Source of the DNA: Herbiconiux sp. L3-i23
Lineage (GTDB): Bacteria > Actinomycetota > Actinomycetes > Actinomycetales > Microbacteriaceae
Assembly: GCF_023734115.1 (NCBI RefSeq)
Contig: NZ_AP025737.1
Coordinates: 124,001-188,000 of the forward strand
DNA: 64,000 nt
Direction of reading: 5' to 3'
Shown here: piece after piece, positions 7,842 to 16,131 of the stretch
How positions within the stretch are numbered: the stretch's first letter is position 1
Layout: every line of letters starts with the position of its first letter
Notes under the pieces: model-generated
Database searches by the model: none
The model's input: the letters and a program-made list of their open reading frames with translations, nothing else
Told to the model about the DNA's origin: nothing
Position numbers and translations under genes: made by a program

Positions 7842-9389
7842 ATGAGACCGCTCCAGCCGATCCGGGCCGACCCCGCCGAGGTGCTGGTCGCCCTTCGTGC
7901 GGCGCTCGCCGGAGACGGGCCCGCCCTGCTCCCGTATCCGATCGACGCGGAGCCTCCGACCGGGCTGCCCGAGAGCGTGCCGAAGCGGGTCGCCGTCGTC
8001 ATCGAGACCTCGGGAAGCGCGGGTACTCCGAAGCGGGTCGCGCTCAGTGCCGACGCGCTGCTCGCCGGCGCCGCGATGACCGACGCCGCACTCGGCGGCC
8101 CGGGACGCTGGCTCCTCGCCCTTCCCGTCCACTACATCGCCGGGCTGCAGGTGCTGGTGCGGAGCATCGCCTCTGGAACAGAACCCGAGATCATCGCCCC
8201 CGGATTCTCACCCGCCGACTTCGCCGCGGCGGTCGAGCGTTTCGGCGACGAGCGCCGATTCACCGCGCTCGTCCCCGCCCAGCTCGGCCGGCTGGTGGAC
8301 GCCGCCGAAGCGGATGCGGAACTGAGAAGCGCGTTGCGAGGAATGCATAAGACGCTCGTCGGCGGGCAAAGCCTTCCCGGTGCACTCGCCGTTCGCGCCG
8401 CCGACGCCGGACTCGAGATCGTCCGGACCTACGGGTCATCGGAAACCGCGGGCGGTTGCGTCTACGACGGTCGTCCGCTCGGCAGCACCGCGGTCGAGAT
8501 CGTCGACGGGGAGATCTGGCTGTCGACCCCCGCGCTCGCCGAGGAGTACGTCGGCGACCCCGGACGGACCGCCGCGGCATTCCCCTCGCGCGACGGACTG
8601 CGCTGGTACCGCACCGGCGACGAGGGCCGATTCGACGACGGCCGGCTGACCGTGACCGGGCGCCGCGACGATGTCATCATCTCCGGGGGAGAGAAGGTCT
8701 CGCTCGGGCTGATCGAATCCGCGGTCCGTGAGCTCCCGGGGTCGGAGGGCGCCGTCGTCATCGCCGGCGACGACGACGAGTGGGGGCAGGTCCCCGTCCT
8801 CGTCACGACGGGGGAGACGGATCTCGCCGCGGTGCGCGCCGCGGTCGTCGAGCGTCTCGGGCGGGCCGCCGGTCCACGACGGCTGCTCCGGCTCGAGCGC
8901 ATCCCGTTGCTCGCGAGCGGCAAACCCGACCGCCAGACGCTGCGCCGACTGGTCGGCGATGCGCGCCCCTCGGTGCACGTGACCGCCCTGCTCGTCGGCG
9001 ACGGTGCAGGCCGGACCCTGCTCGTTCGCAAGCGGGGCACCGCTTCCTACATGCAGCCCGGCGGCAAACGCGAACCCGGCGAGACGGCCGCCGAAGCGGG
9101 AGTGCGCGAACTCGTGGAGGAGCTCGGCATCGCCACCACCGTCTCCGACCTCACCCCCCTCGGTACCTTCCGATCGCGGGCGGCCAACGAGGCCGGTCAC
9201 GATGTCGTCGCCGACGCGTTCGCCGTCGATGTCGCCCCCCACGAGCCGACACCGCAGGCCGAGATCGACCACGCGCTCTGGGTGACGCCCGCCGACGCGG
9301 CCGACCTCCCCCTCGCGCCGCTGACGCGCGAACACCTGCTGCCGCTGCTGACGGCCGGTCCGGCCGGTGAGGCGGGCAACGGCGAATAG
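7842..9389 (+). CDS. menE: o-Succinylbenzoate-CoA ligase MenE fused to a C-terminal Nudix hydrolase domain
   Basis: 515 residues, where actinobacterial MenE is normally about 360-380. Residues 1-372 are the adenylating enzyme that activates o-succinylbenzoate and joins it to CoA: P-loop ETSGSAGTPK (55-64), YGSSETAGG (197-205), YRTGDEGRF, GRRDDVIISGGEKV and the C-terminal catalytic lysine in LASGKPDR (K361). With no stop, residues 377-505 form a complete Nudix domain; the Nudix box runs from G408 to I430 and keeps GxxxxxE, the RE and the EExG residues. The Nudix half begins VHVTALLVGDG and has MQPGGKREPGE, so it looks active. Its substrate is unknown. GTG or ATG alternatives were not needed; ATG 7842 follows menB closely. 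Confidence 0.9.
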   Translation: MRPLQPIRADPAEVLVALRAALAGDGPALLPYPIDAEPPTGLPESVPKRVAVVIETSGSAGTPKRVALSADALLAGAAMTDAALGGPGRWLLALPVHYIAGLQVLVRSIASGTEPEIIAPGFSPADFAAAVERFGDERRFTALVPAQLGRLVDAAEADAELRSALRGMHKTLVGGQSLPGALAVRAADAGLEIVRTYGSSETAGGCVYDGRPLGSTAVEIVDGEIWLSTPALAEEYVGDPGRTAAAFPSRDGLRWYRTGDEGRFDDGRLTVTGRRDDVIISGGEKVSLGLIESAVRELPGSEGAVVIAGDDDEWGQVPVLVTTGETDLAAVRAAVVERLGRAAGPRRLLRLERIPLLASGKPDRQTLRRLVGDARPSVHVTALLVGDGAGRTLLVRKRGTASYMQPGGKREPGETAAEAGVRELVEELGIATTVSDLTPLGTFRSRAANEAGHDVVADAFAVDVAPHEPTPQAEIDHALWVTPADAADLPLAPLTREHLLPLLTAGPAGEAGNGE

Positions 9390-9392
9390 AAT
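9387..9392 (+). promoter_or_regulatory. -10 box of a leaderless menA transcript, overlapping the menE stop
   Basis: TAGAAT begins with the TAG stop codon of menE and ends six bases before the menA GTG at 9399. It would allow menA to be transcribed separately from menBE. Confidence 0.5.
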
Positions 9393-9398
9393 GCGCCG

Positions 9399-10382
9399 GT
9401 GCCCAAGAGCAAGACGAAGAAGCGTCCCGCCCGCAAGAAGCCGCAGCATCACGCGCCGGTAGCGGGGACGAAGACGCGCACGGCACCTCGCAGCCCGCGC
9501 GCCGCGCGTGCCGGAATCGGCGGCTGGATCGGTGCCGCCCGCCCGCGCACCCTGACCCTCGCGGTCGCCCCTGTCGCGCTCGGCACCGGCGCCGCGTACC
9601 TCGCCGGCGGCGCGGTGTGGCACGAGTACCGCATCCTGCTCTGCCTGGCCGTCGCCGTGCTGCTGCAGATCGGCGTCAACTTCGCCAACGACTACTCCGA
9701 CGGCGTCCGCGGAACCGACAAGCACCGCGTCGGACCGGCGCGCATCACCGCATCGGGAGCCGCGAAGCCGCGCACCGTCCTCACCGTCGCGCTCGTCTTC
9801 TTCGCCCTCGCGGCGCTCGCCGGGCTGGCGCTCGTTCTCATCACGCAACTGTGGTGGCTGCTCGCCGTCGGCGCCGTCGCGATCGCCGCCGCCTGGTTCT
9901 ACACCGGCGGTAAGCGTCCCTACGGCTACGCCGGGCTCGGGGAGCTGTCGGTGTTCGTCTTCTTCGGTCTCGTCGCCACCATCGGAACCACCTACGTCCA
10001 GATCGAGCAGGTGCCGACCGAGTCGTGGCTGTCGGCGATCGGCATCGGCCTGCTCGCCTGCGCGGTGCTGGTCGTCAACAACATGCGCGACATCGAGCAG
10101 GACCGCATCGCCGGCAAGCGCACCCTCAGCGTGCTCATCGGGCTGCGCTGGTCGAGGATCCTCTTCTGCGTGCTGCTCGGTGCGCCGTTCGTGATCGTCG
10201 GGTTCTTCTCGATCTTCTACCCGCTGGCGATCCTCGTGTTCTTCGCGCTGCTACTGGCGGTTCCCGCCGGGCTCATCGCGGTCACGGCGCGCACCGCGAA
10301 GGAGCTCGTGCTCTCCCTCAGCCTCACCAGCATCCTGGCGCTGGTCTACGGCGTGGGTCTCGGAGCCGCGTTCGCGTTCTGA
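9399..10382 (+). CDS. menA: 1,4-dihydroxy-2-naphthoate polyprenyltransferase MenA
   Basis: 327 residues, integral membrane UbiA-family prenyltransferase that attaches the polyprenyl tail to 1,4-dihydroxy-2-naphthoate. A basic, lysine-rich 35-residue N-terminus precedes about nine transmembrane segments. The first aspartate-rich motif is NFANDYSDGVRGTDKHRVGP, and the second region is VVNNMRDIEQDRIAGKRTLSV. Both are typical of MenA. Its substrate tail is presumably supplied by the polyprenyl diphosphate synthase at 15041-16102. The last 132 bases are overlapped on the other strand by a DUF4229 gene. Confidence 0.95.
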   Translation: MPKSKTKKRPARKKPQHHAPVAGTKTRTAPRSPRAARAGIGGWIGAARPRTLTLAVAPVALGTGAAYLAGGAVWHEYRILLCLAVAVLLQIGVNFANDYSDGVRGTDKHRVGPARITASGAAKPRTVLTVALVFFALAALAGLALVLITQLWWLLAVGAVAIAAAWFYTGGKRPYGYAGLGELSVFVFFGLVATIGTTYVQIEQVPTESWLSAIGIGLLACAVLVVNNMRDIEQDRIAGKRTLSVLIGLRWSRILFCVLLGAPFVIVGFFSIFYPLAILVFFALLLAVPAGLIAVTARTAKELVLSLSLTSILALVYGVGLGAAFAF

Positions 10383-10643
10383 CGCCACGTCGTCCTCCGC
10401 GTCCGCATCATCGTCGTGGCCGCCGCCGCGGCGGGCCCCCTCGATTTGCTCGGACACCGCCGCGCGCGGCTTCGTGAAGAAGATGTAGGAGACGCAGAAC
10501 GCGATCACCGCGGCGAGGATGGTCGAGATCCACGGTTCGATCGGCAGCAGGAGCAGCAGCACCGCGAGGATCACCGCGAACAGCCCCAGTCGCAGGAGCG
10601 AGAACCAGAGCCAGGCCAGATTGCGGCGACGAGGAGCTTCCAC
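10251..10643 (-). CDS. DUF4229 family small membrane protein
   Basis: 130 residues. Two hydrophobic helices at the N-terminus (LAWLWFSLLRLGLFAVILAVLLLLL and WISTILAAVIAFCVSYIFF) followed by TKPRAAVSEQIEG match DUF4229 proteins, a family often sited beside men genes in actinobacteria; function unknown. The GTG start is seven bases after a TACACT box on the minus strand, so the mRNA is probably leaderless. The acidic tail runs 132 bases into menA on the opposite strand, longer than family members of about 100 residues, so the C-terminus may have been extended by loss of an earlier stop. Confidence 0.75.
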   Translation of the reverse strand: MEAPRRRNLAWLWFSLLRLGLFAVILAVLLLLLPIEPWISTILAAVIAFCVSYIFFTKPRAAVSEQIEGARRGGGHDDDADAEDDVASERERGSETHAVDQRQDAGEAEGEHELLRGARRDRDEPGGNRQ

Positions 10644-10706
10644 GGGCTTCAGTGTAGGTCGCGAGCATCCATCACTCCCTCAGTCGCCCTGCTCTATCGT
10701 TGAGCC

Positions 10707-11123
10707 ATGGCTCGGTTCTGGGTGATCGCGGCGGTCGTCGCGGTGGCCTTCATGATCTACTCGCTCGTCGACTGCGCACTCGCCGATCGATCGCGGATCC
10801 GTGGCCCGCGCAAGTTCGTGTGGATCCTGCTGATCCTGCTGCTGCCGATCATCGGCGGGCTGCTGTGGTTCGTCATCGGCCGTGGCCGCGCGACCCGTCC
10901 GCCGGTGCAGCGTCGACCGGTCGCCCCCGACGACGACCCCGCCTTCCTCGACCGGCTCCGGCGCGAAGCCGACCAGGAGGAGCGCATCCGGCGACTCGAG
11001 AAGGAGCTCGCCGACCTCGACGACGACCCGGCGGCAGACCCCGACGGCCCGGCGACCCCTGAGGGTCCCAGCAAGACCGACGGCAAGGACGGCACGGACA
11101 ACGCCGACCGCCGCGATGCCTGA
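10707..11123 (+). CDS. PLDc_N domain membrane protein
   Basis: 138 residues. Two transmembrane segments (FWVIAAVVAVAFMIYSLVDCALA and KFVWILLILLLPIIGGLLWFVIG) separated by the short loop DRSRIRGPRK are the phospholipase D N-terminal (PLDc_N) module, also seen at the front of cardiolipin synthases. The rest is a charged, Asp/Arg-rich cytosolic tail with a predicted helix. No catalytic domain is present. TATCGT ends six bases before the ATG, suggesting a leaderless transcript. The stop overlaps menD by eight bases, so the two are coupled; a role in menaquinone synthesis is not implied by the domain. Confidence 0.85.
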   Translation: MARFWVIAAVVAVAFMIYSLVDCALADRSRIRGPRKFVWILLILLLPIIGGLLWFVIGRGRATRPPVQRRPVAPDDDPAFLDRLRREADQEERIRRLEKELADLDDDPAADPDGPATPEGPSKTDGKDGTDNADRRDA

Positions 11124-12792
11124 CGCGGGCAATCCCGCGAGCGTCTTCGCGACGGCGCTGCTGCGCCGGCTCGCCGCCCACGGGATGCGGCACGTCGTCC
11201 TGAGTCCGGGGTCCCGGTCGCAGGCGCTGGCCCTCGCTGCCGCTCACGCGGAGAAGGACGGCCTCCTCACGGTGCACGTGAGGATCGATGAGCGTTCCGC
11301 CGGGTTCCTCGCTCTCGGGCTCACCCGGGCGTCCGGCACCCCGGTCGCCGTCATCACCACCTCCGGCACCGCGGTCGCGAACCTGCACCCGGCCATGCTC
11401 GAGGCGTGGCATTTCGGCGATCCGCTTATCGCCATCACGGCGGATCGCCCGGCCGAGCTGCGCGGCCGGGGAGCGAACCAGACCACTACGCAGCCCGGCA
11501 TCTTCGGCCCCGCCGCCACCTGGGAGGTCGACGTCGCGGCGCCGACCGGTGGCGACGCCGACGTGACCGAGGCCTACCGGGTCGCCGACGACGCCTACGA
11601 GGCGGCGCTGGTCGGGCAGCCCTTCCCGGCGCCCGTTCACATCAATCTCGCTCTGCGGGACCCGCTCTCGGGCCCGGCCGACATCCCGAGCGATGCCCCG
11701 GTGCGGTCGGTGTCGCGCGGCGACGGCGAGGCGCGCCTTCTCGACGGCGGGCTGCGCACCGTGGTGGTCGCCGGTGCCGGCGCCGGTCCGGCCGCCGAGT
11801 CGCTCGCCCGCGAGGCGCAGTGGCCGCTGCTGGCCGAGGTGACGAGCAGCGCCCGCTTCGGTCCCTCCCTCGTGCCCGCCTACCGCCGAGTACTGGGCGA
11901 CGCCGCTCTCGTCGCCGACGTCGAGCGGGTCGTGGTCTTCGGCCGCCCGAACCTCAGCCGTCAGGTCCCCGCTCTGCTGTCGCGCTCGGGCGTCGAGGTC
12001 GTCGTCGTGCGAGCGGCGGGCGCCGAGCAGTTCGACCCGGCCGCCCGGGCGGAGGTCGTCGACGCGGTCGCCCTCACGGACGGCTTCGACCCCGACCGTG
12101 CCTGGCTGGGGCGGTGGATCGTCGCCGGCCGTGCGCTGGACGACGACGGCGACGACGCCGCGTACATCGGCGGCAGCGGGTCGTCCTCGCCCGCCGAACG
12201 CAACAGGCTCGTCCGCTCGGAACTCGACGCGATCCGCGCGCCGATCTCGCGGCGCTACCTCGTCGACGCCGTCTGGCGGGCGAGCTGGCCGCATGATCGG
12301 CTCTGGTTGGCCGCGTCGCGCCTCGTGCGCGAGGCCGACGCGAGTGTGCCGGGGAAGAAGATTTGGGTGCACTCGAGTCGAGGGCTCGCCGGTATCGACG
12401 GCACCATCTCGTCAGCGCTCGGTCTCGCGCTCGCCGCCGCCGACGATCCGCGCGGCGCCGCGGGCACGACCCGCGTCCTCCTCGGCGACCTCGCCTTCCT
12501 GCACGACGTCGGCGGGCTGCTGCTGCCGCCCGGCGAAGCGCGACCCCGCATCCAGCTCATCGTCGGCAACGACCGGGGCGGCTCGATCTTCGACGGTCTC
12601 GAGGTCGCGGCGACCGCCGACCCCGACCTGTTCGACCGCGTGCTCTACACCCCGCACACCGTCGACATCGCCGCCCTCGCGCAGGCGTACGGATGGGAGT
12701 ACCTCAGCGTCTCGACGCGGGGCGACCTCGACCGGGCGCTCACCTCGCCGGCGCAAGGGCCGAGCATCCTCGAAGTGCCGCTCGGTCGCTGA
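11116..12792 (+). CDS. menD: 2-Succinyl-5-enolpyruvyl-6-hydroxy-3-cyclohexene-1-carboxylate synthase MenD
   Basis: 558 residues, thiamine-diphosphate enzyme that joins 2-oxoglutarate to isochorismate. N-terminal MRHVVLSPGSRSQALALAAA with the catalytic Glu later in RIDERSAGFLALG, then TSGTAVANLHPAMLEAWHFGDPLIAITADRP, RGRGANQTT, and the ThDP-binding C-terminal domain with GDLAFLHDVGGLLL and GNDRGGSIFDGLE. All are MenD hallmarks. It overlaps the PLDc_N gene by eight bases. The enzyme supplying isochorismate (menF) faces it on the other strand. Confidence 0.96.
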   Translation: MPDAGNPASVFATALLRRLAAHGMRHVVLSPGSRSQALALAAAHAEKDGLLTVHVRIDERSAGFLALGLTRASGTPVAVITTSGTAVANLHPAMLEAWHFGDPLIAITADRPAELRGRGANQTTTQPGIFGPAATWEVDVAAPTGGDADVTEAYRVADDAYEAALVGQPFPAPVHINLALRDPLSGPADIPSDAPVRSVSRGDGEARLLDGGLRTVVVAGAGAGPAAESLAREAQWPLLAEVTSSARFGPSLVPAYRRVLGDAALVADVERVVVFGRPNLSRQVPALLSRSGVEVVVVRAAGAEQFDPAARAEVVDAVALTDGFDPDRAWLGRWIVAGRALDDDGDDAAYIGGSGSSSPAERNRLVRSELDAIRAPISRRYLVDAVWRASWPHDRLWLAASRLVREADASVPGKKIWVHSSRGLAGIDGTISSALGLALAAADDPRGAAGTTRVLLGDLAFLHDVGGLLLPPGEARPRIQLIVGNDRGGSIFDGLEVAATADPDLFDRVLYTPHTVDIAALAQAYGWEYLSVSTRGDLDRALTSPAQGPSILEVPLGR

Positions 12793-12866
12793 GCCGGTCG
12801 GGCCGCATCCGGGAAACGGTCGGCGCCGGTCGCGTGTCGCTCCGCGCTGCGGCAGACCGATGTGCC

Positions 12867-12872
12867 TAGCCT
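12867..12872 (+). promoter_or_regulatory. candidate -10 box for the small ORF at 12897
   Basis: TAGCCT lies 24 bases before the ATG, with an AAAGGA ribosome site in between; no convincing -35 is seen. Confidence 0.35.
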
Positions 12873-12896
12873 GTCTTCCTCTTCGAAAGGACGGGC

Positions 12897-13004
12897 ATGG
12901 ACATCTCCGACATCATCGGCGTCTCGATCCTCGTCGCCTCCGGTGCGGCCATGGTCGCCGGTCTGCTGCGTCAGTTCCCGGTGCGGCTACGTCGCCGCGG
13001 CTAA
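12897..13004 (+). CDS. candidate 35-residue membrane-like small protein
   Basis: A short frame with its own AAAGGA ribosome-binding site seven bases before ATG and a TAGCCT box upstream. The product has one hydrophobic stretch (IIGVSILVASGAAMVAGLL) followed by an Arg-rich tail ending RLRRRG, the plan of a single-span inner-membrane microprotein. About 31 of 35 codons end in G or C, like the neighbouring genes. Its last bases overlap the stop of menF on the other strand. No family recognised; it could be a chance frame. Confidence 0.45.
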   Translation: MDISDIIGVSILVASGAAMVAGLLRQFPVRLRRRG

Positions 13005-14245
13005 CCGAACGCTTCGACGATCGGTCGGAACTTCATCGCCGTCTCGGCGAGCTCCCGCTCCGGCTCGGACCCTGCGACGACCCCCGCCCCGGCGTACGCG
13101 GTGATGGTGTCGCCGTCGACCTGTGCACAGCGCAGCGCAATCGCCCATTCGCCGTCGCCGTTCGCGCTCAGCCAGCCGACGGGTCCGGCGTAGCGGCCTC
13201 GATCGAACGGTTCGAGCTCGTCGATCGTCGCCGTCGCGACCGCCGTCGGCGTGCCCGCCACCGCGGCGGTCGGATGCAGCGATCGCAGGAGATCGAGCGA
13301 GCTCGAGCGGTCGGAGAGCACTCCCTCGACGTCGCTCGCGAGGTGCCAGAGGTTCGGCAGCTTCAGGGCGAACGGAACGTCGCTCGCCGCCAGCGACGAG
13401 GTGTGCGGGGTGAGTGCGGCGAGGACGCTGCGCAGCGCGAAGCCATGCTCGTCGTGGTCCTTGTCCGAGGTCACCAGGGCGAGCGCGGCGGCGCTGTCAC
13501 TGGCGGCGTCGACGCCGCGGGCGCTGCTGCCCGCGAGCACACGGGCCTGGACCGTGCCCGAGTCGACGCGCACGAGCATCTCGGGGCTCGAGCCGATGAG
13601 GCCGTCGACGGCGAAGGTCCAGCAGTCGGGGTAGCTCGTCGCGAGCCGTTCGAGCGGCGTGCGCAGATCGAACGAGGTCGGCAGCTCGCCGCGGAGGTCG
13701 CGCGCGAGGACGACCTTCTCGACCCGGCCCGCCTCGATCTCCCGTACCGCCTGCGCGACCGCCGCCGAATACGCGCTCTCGGCCATGCGGCCAGGGGTGA
13801 ACCGGATCGCCGGAGCGGTGCCCGGCTCGGCGAGAGCGGGCGAGCCGGCGGGAGTCTCGCCGACGACCGTAATGCGGGTGAGCCACGCTCTGCCGCCGCG
13901 CCGACCGAAGATGATGCGAGGCACGATGAGCGTGCTGAGCGTCGAGGAGGTGGGGGAGAAGGCGAACGAGCCGAACGCGACGAGGCCGGTACCCGGCAGG
14001 TGCAGTGGGTCGTCGATGGTGCTGCGTGCGCTGAGAGCACGCCAGGCCTCGGCGGCGTCGTCGAAACGAGACGCCCCAGAGAACTCCCACCGGACCGCTT
14101 CCCCGACGCCGACGAAGCCTTCGCCCCCTCGCAGCCAGGCCAGCGGAGCGGCCGGGTCGGTCGAGCGGAGCAGCGAGTCGAGGGAGCCAGTGTCGGGAAG
14201 TGCCATGGTGGCCACCGACAGGGTCGGGGTCTCTACCGGAAGCAC
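13001..14245 (-). CDS. menF: Isochorismate synthase (MenF/EntC family)
   Basis: 414 residues, chorismate-binding fold; converts chorismate to isochorismate, the first committed step towards menaquinone. The conserved C-terminal half shows KVVLARDLRGELP, GLIGSSPEMLVRVDSGTVQARVLAGSSARG, LHPTAAVAGTP, and FDRGRYAGPVGWLSANGDGEWAIALRCAQ, with metal-binding Glu residues in place. GTG start; TAGGCT ends six bases upstream, so the transcript is probably leaderless. Placement beside menD favours menaquinone over siderophore use; no siderophore genes are nearby. Confidence 0.93.
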   Translation of the reverse strand: MLPVETPTLSVATMALPDTGSLDSLLRSTDPAAPLAWLRGGEGFVGVGEAVRWEFSGASRFDDAAEAWRALSARSTIDDPLHLPGTGLVAFGSFAFSPTSSTLSTLIVPRIIFGRRGGRAWLTRITVVGETPAGSPALAEPGTAPAIRFTPGRMAESAYSAAVAQAVREIEAGRVEKVVLARDLRGELPTSFDLRTPLERLATSYPDCWTFAVDGLIGSSPEMLVRVDSGTVQARVLAGSSARGVDAASDSAAALALVTSDKDHDEHGFALRSVLAALTPHTSSLAASDVPFALKLPNLWHLASDVEGVLSDRSSSLDLLRSLHPTAAVAGTPTAVATATIDELEPFDRGRYAGPVGWLSANGDGEWAIALRCAQVDGDTITAYAGAGVVAGSEPERELAETAMKFRPIVEAFG

Positions 14246-14318
14246 CCACCGAGCCTACGCCCGCACAGCTGCGGGAAGGCCCGGACCTTCGTCCACCGTA
14301 CGTCCATGTCACTCCACC

Positions 14319-14324
14319 TAGAAT
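14319..14324 (+). promoter_or_regulatory. -10 box of a leaderless menG transcript
   Basis: TAGAAT ends six bases before the GTG at 14331; this is one of the closest matches to the TATAAT consensus in the window. Confidence 0.55.
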
Positions 14325-14330
14325 CTCCTT

Positions 14331-15044
14331 GTGAACAGCGCGGACCTCGGCAAGCGTGCGTCCGATGTGGCGGCGATGTTCGACACCGTGTCGACTCGCT
14401 ACGACCGCACGAACACGGTCCTCTCCGTCGGCAACGACGTCATCTGGCGCGCCGCGACGACGAAGGCCGTCGACCCGCGCCCGGGCGAGCGGATCCTCGA
14501 CCTCGCCGCCGGTACCGGGACTTCGAGCGCGGCGCTCGCGAAGTCGGGCGCCGAGATCGTCGCGGCGGACTTCTCCGCCGGCATGCTCGAGGTCGGACGC
14601 CGCCGCAACGCGGGCGTGCGCAACCTCACGTTCGTGCACGCCGACGCCCTCGACCTTCCGTTCGAGGACGACGAGTTCGACGCGGTGACCATGTCCTTCG
14701 GCCTGCGCAACGTCGAAGACACCCACACGGCGCTGTCGGAGCTGTACCGCGTGACGAAGCCAGGCGGCCGCATCGTGATCTGCGAGTTCTCGCGTCCCGT
14801 GAACGGCGTGCTCCGCCTCGGGCACCGCATCTACCTCCGCGCCGCCATGCCGCTGCTGTCGAAGCTGTCGAGCTCCAACGCTCCGGCCTACGACTACCTC
14901 GGCGACTCGATCTTCGACTGGGCCGATCAGCCCACCCTCGCGTCGTGGATCCGCGACGCCGGGTACACCGACGTCGCCTACCGCAACCTGACCGGAGGGG
15001 TGGTCGCGTTGCACCGCGGCACCAAGCCGGGGAGCAGCCGGTGA
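14331..15044 (+). CDS. menG: Demethylmenaquinone methyltransferase MenG (UbiE family)
   Basis: 237 residues. S-adenosylmethionine-dependent methylation of demethylmenaquinone, last step of menaquinone synthesis. Motif I is ILDLAAGTGTSS, the UbiE signatures are VAAMFDTVSTRYDRTNTVLS near the start and MSFGLRNVEDTHTALSELYRVTKPGGRIVICEFSRP in the middle. GTG start without Shine-Dalgarno, directly after a TAGAAT box. The stop overlaps the next gene (GTGA), coupling it to the prenyl-chain synthase. Confidence 0.95.
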   Translation: MNSADLGKRASDVAAMFDTVSTRYDRTNTVLSVGNDVIWRAATTKAVDPRPGERILDLAAGTGTSSAALAKSGAEIVAADFSAGMLEVGRRRNAGVRNLTFVHADALDLPFEDDEFDAVTMSFGLRNVEDTHTALSELYRVTKPGGRIVICEFSRPVNGVLRLGHRIYLRAAMPLLSKLSSSNAPAYDYLGDSIFDWADQPTLASWIRDAGYTDVAYRNLTGGVVALHRGTKPGSSR

Positions 15045-16102
15045 GCCCGGCGATCCCCGCGACGAGGCGCAGCAAGGCGCTCTCATCGCAGCTCGGCCTG
15101 ACCGAACGCATCTTCTCGAGCCGCGACGACCGCGCGATGGCGGCGACCATCGAAGACGGGCTCGCCCTCGTCGAAGAAGGCCTGCTGCGCGAACTCGAGT
15201 TCGCCGACAACATCGCCGACGTCACCTCCCGCTACCTGCTCTCCGCCGGGGGCAAGCGGGTGCGCCCCATGCTCACCCTGCTCACCGCTCAGCTCGGTGA
15301 CGGCAACGTCCCCGCCGTGCTCGCCGCCGCCCAGGTCGTCGAGATCACGCACCTCGCGTCCCTGTACCACGACGACGTGATGGACGAAGCGGAGCAGCGA
15401 CGCGGTGTGCCGAGCGCCCAGGCAGTGTGGGGCAACTCGGTCGCGATCCTCACCGGCGATCTGCTGTTCGCGCGGGCCAGCAAGCTGGTCGCCTCGCTCG
15501 GCGAGCGGGCGATCATCCTGCAGGCCGATACCTTCGAACGCCTCGTCCTCGGCCAGCTCAACGAGACCGCCGGCCCGCAGGAGGGCGACGACCCCATCGA
15601 GCACTACATCGAGGTGCTCGCCAACAAGACGGGGTCGCTGATCGCGGCGGCCGCTCAGATGGGTGTCGTCTTCAGCAACGCGGCGGAAGAGTACGAGAAC
15701 GCCGTCATGCTCTTCGGCGAGCGGATCGGCGTCGCCTTCCAGCTCGTGGACGACGTCATCGACCTGTCGCCACGTGCCGACGACACCGGCAAGGTCGCGG
15801 GCACCGACCTCCGCGCCGGCGTGCCGACCCTTCCCCTCCTCTACCTGCGCCGCTCCGCGCTCACCGACCCGCAGGCCGCGGGCCTCCTCGCCCGCCTCGA
15901 GGCGGGCATCGCGTCGGACGAGTCGCCGGAGTTCGAGTCGGCCATCGCGGAGCTCCGCGAGCACCCCGTCACCGCGACGACCCTCGCCGAGGCGCAGCGC
16001 TGGGCCGACGACGCGGTCGCCGCACTCGCACCCCTTCCCGACGGATCGGTGAAGAAGGCGCTCACGCGCTTCGCCGAAGCCATGGTCGAGCGTTCGCGCT
16101 GA
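15041..16102 (+). CDS. Polyprenyl diphosphate synthase (menaquinone side chain)
   Basis: 353 residues, trans-isoprenyl diphosphate synthase. First aspartate-rich motif LYHDDVMDEAEQRRG and second QLVDDVIDLS bind the Mg-diphosphates; SAGGKRVRPML is the substrate-binding front motif, and GKVAGTDLRAGVPTLPLLY follows. It extends farnesyl or geranylgeranyl diphosphate to the chain used by MenA. Chain length cannot be judged reliably here. GTG start inside the menG stop codon shows coupling. Name options are heptaprenyl, octaprenyl or similar synthase. Confidence 0.92.
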   Translation: MSPAIPATRRSKALSSQLGLTERIFSSRDDRAMAATIEDGLALVEEGLLRELEFADNIADVTSRYLLSAGGKRVRPMLTLLTAQLGDGNVPAVLAAAQVVEITHLASLYHDDVMDEAEQRRGVPSAQAVWGNSVAILTGDLLFARASKLVASLGERAIILQADTFERLVLGQLNETAGPQEGDDPIEHYIEVLANKTGSLIAAAAQMGVVFSNAAEEYENAVMLFGERIGVAFQLVDDVIDLSPRADDTGKVAGTDLRAGVPTLPLLYLRRSALTDPQAAGLLARLEAGIASDESPEFESAIAELREHPVTATTLAEAQRWADDAVAALAPLPDGSVKKALTRFAEAMVERSR

Positions 16103-16131
16103 CCCGACGAGCAAGTAAGGATACGAACCGC

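Noticed and set aside
12098-14250. A very long open frame running through menD, menF and on to the prenyl synthase
   Set aside because: In GC-rich DNA such frames stay open by chance. Only the part from 15041 encodes recognisable protein; the rest is an out-of-frame shadow of menD, menF and menG.
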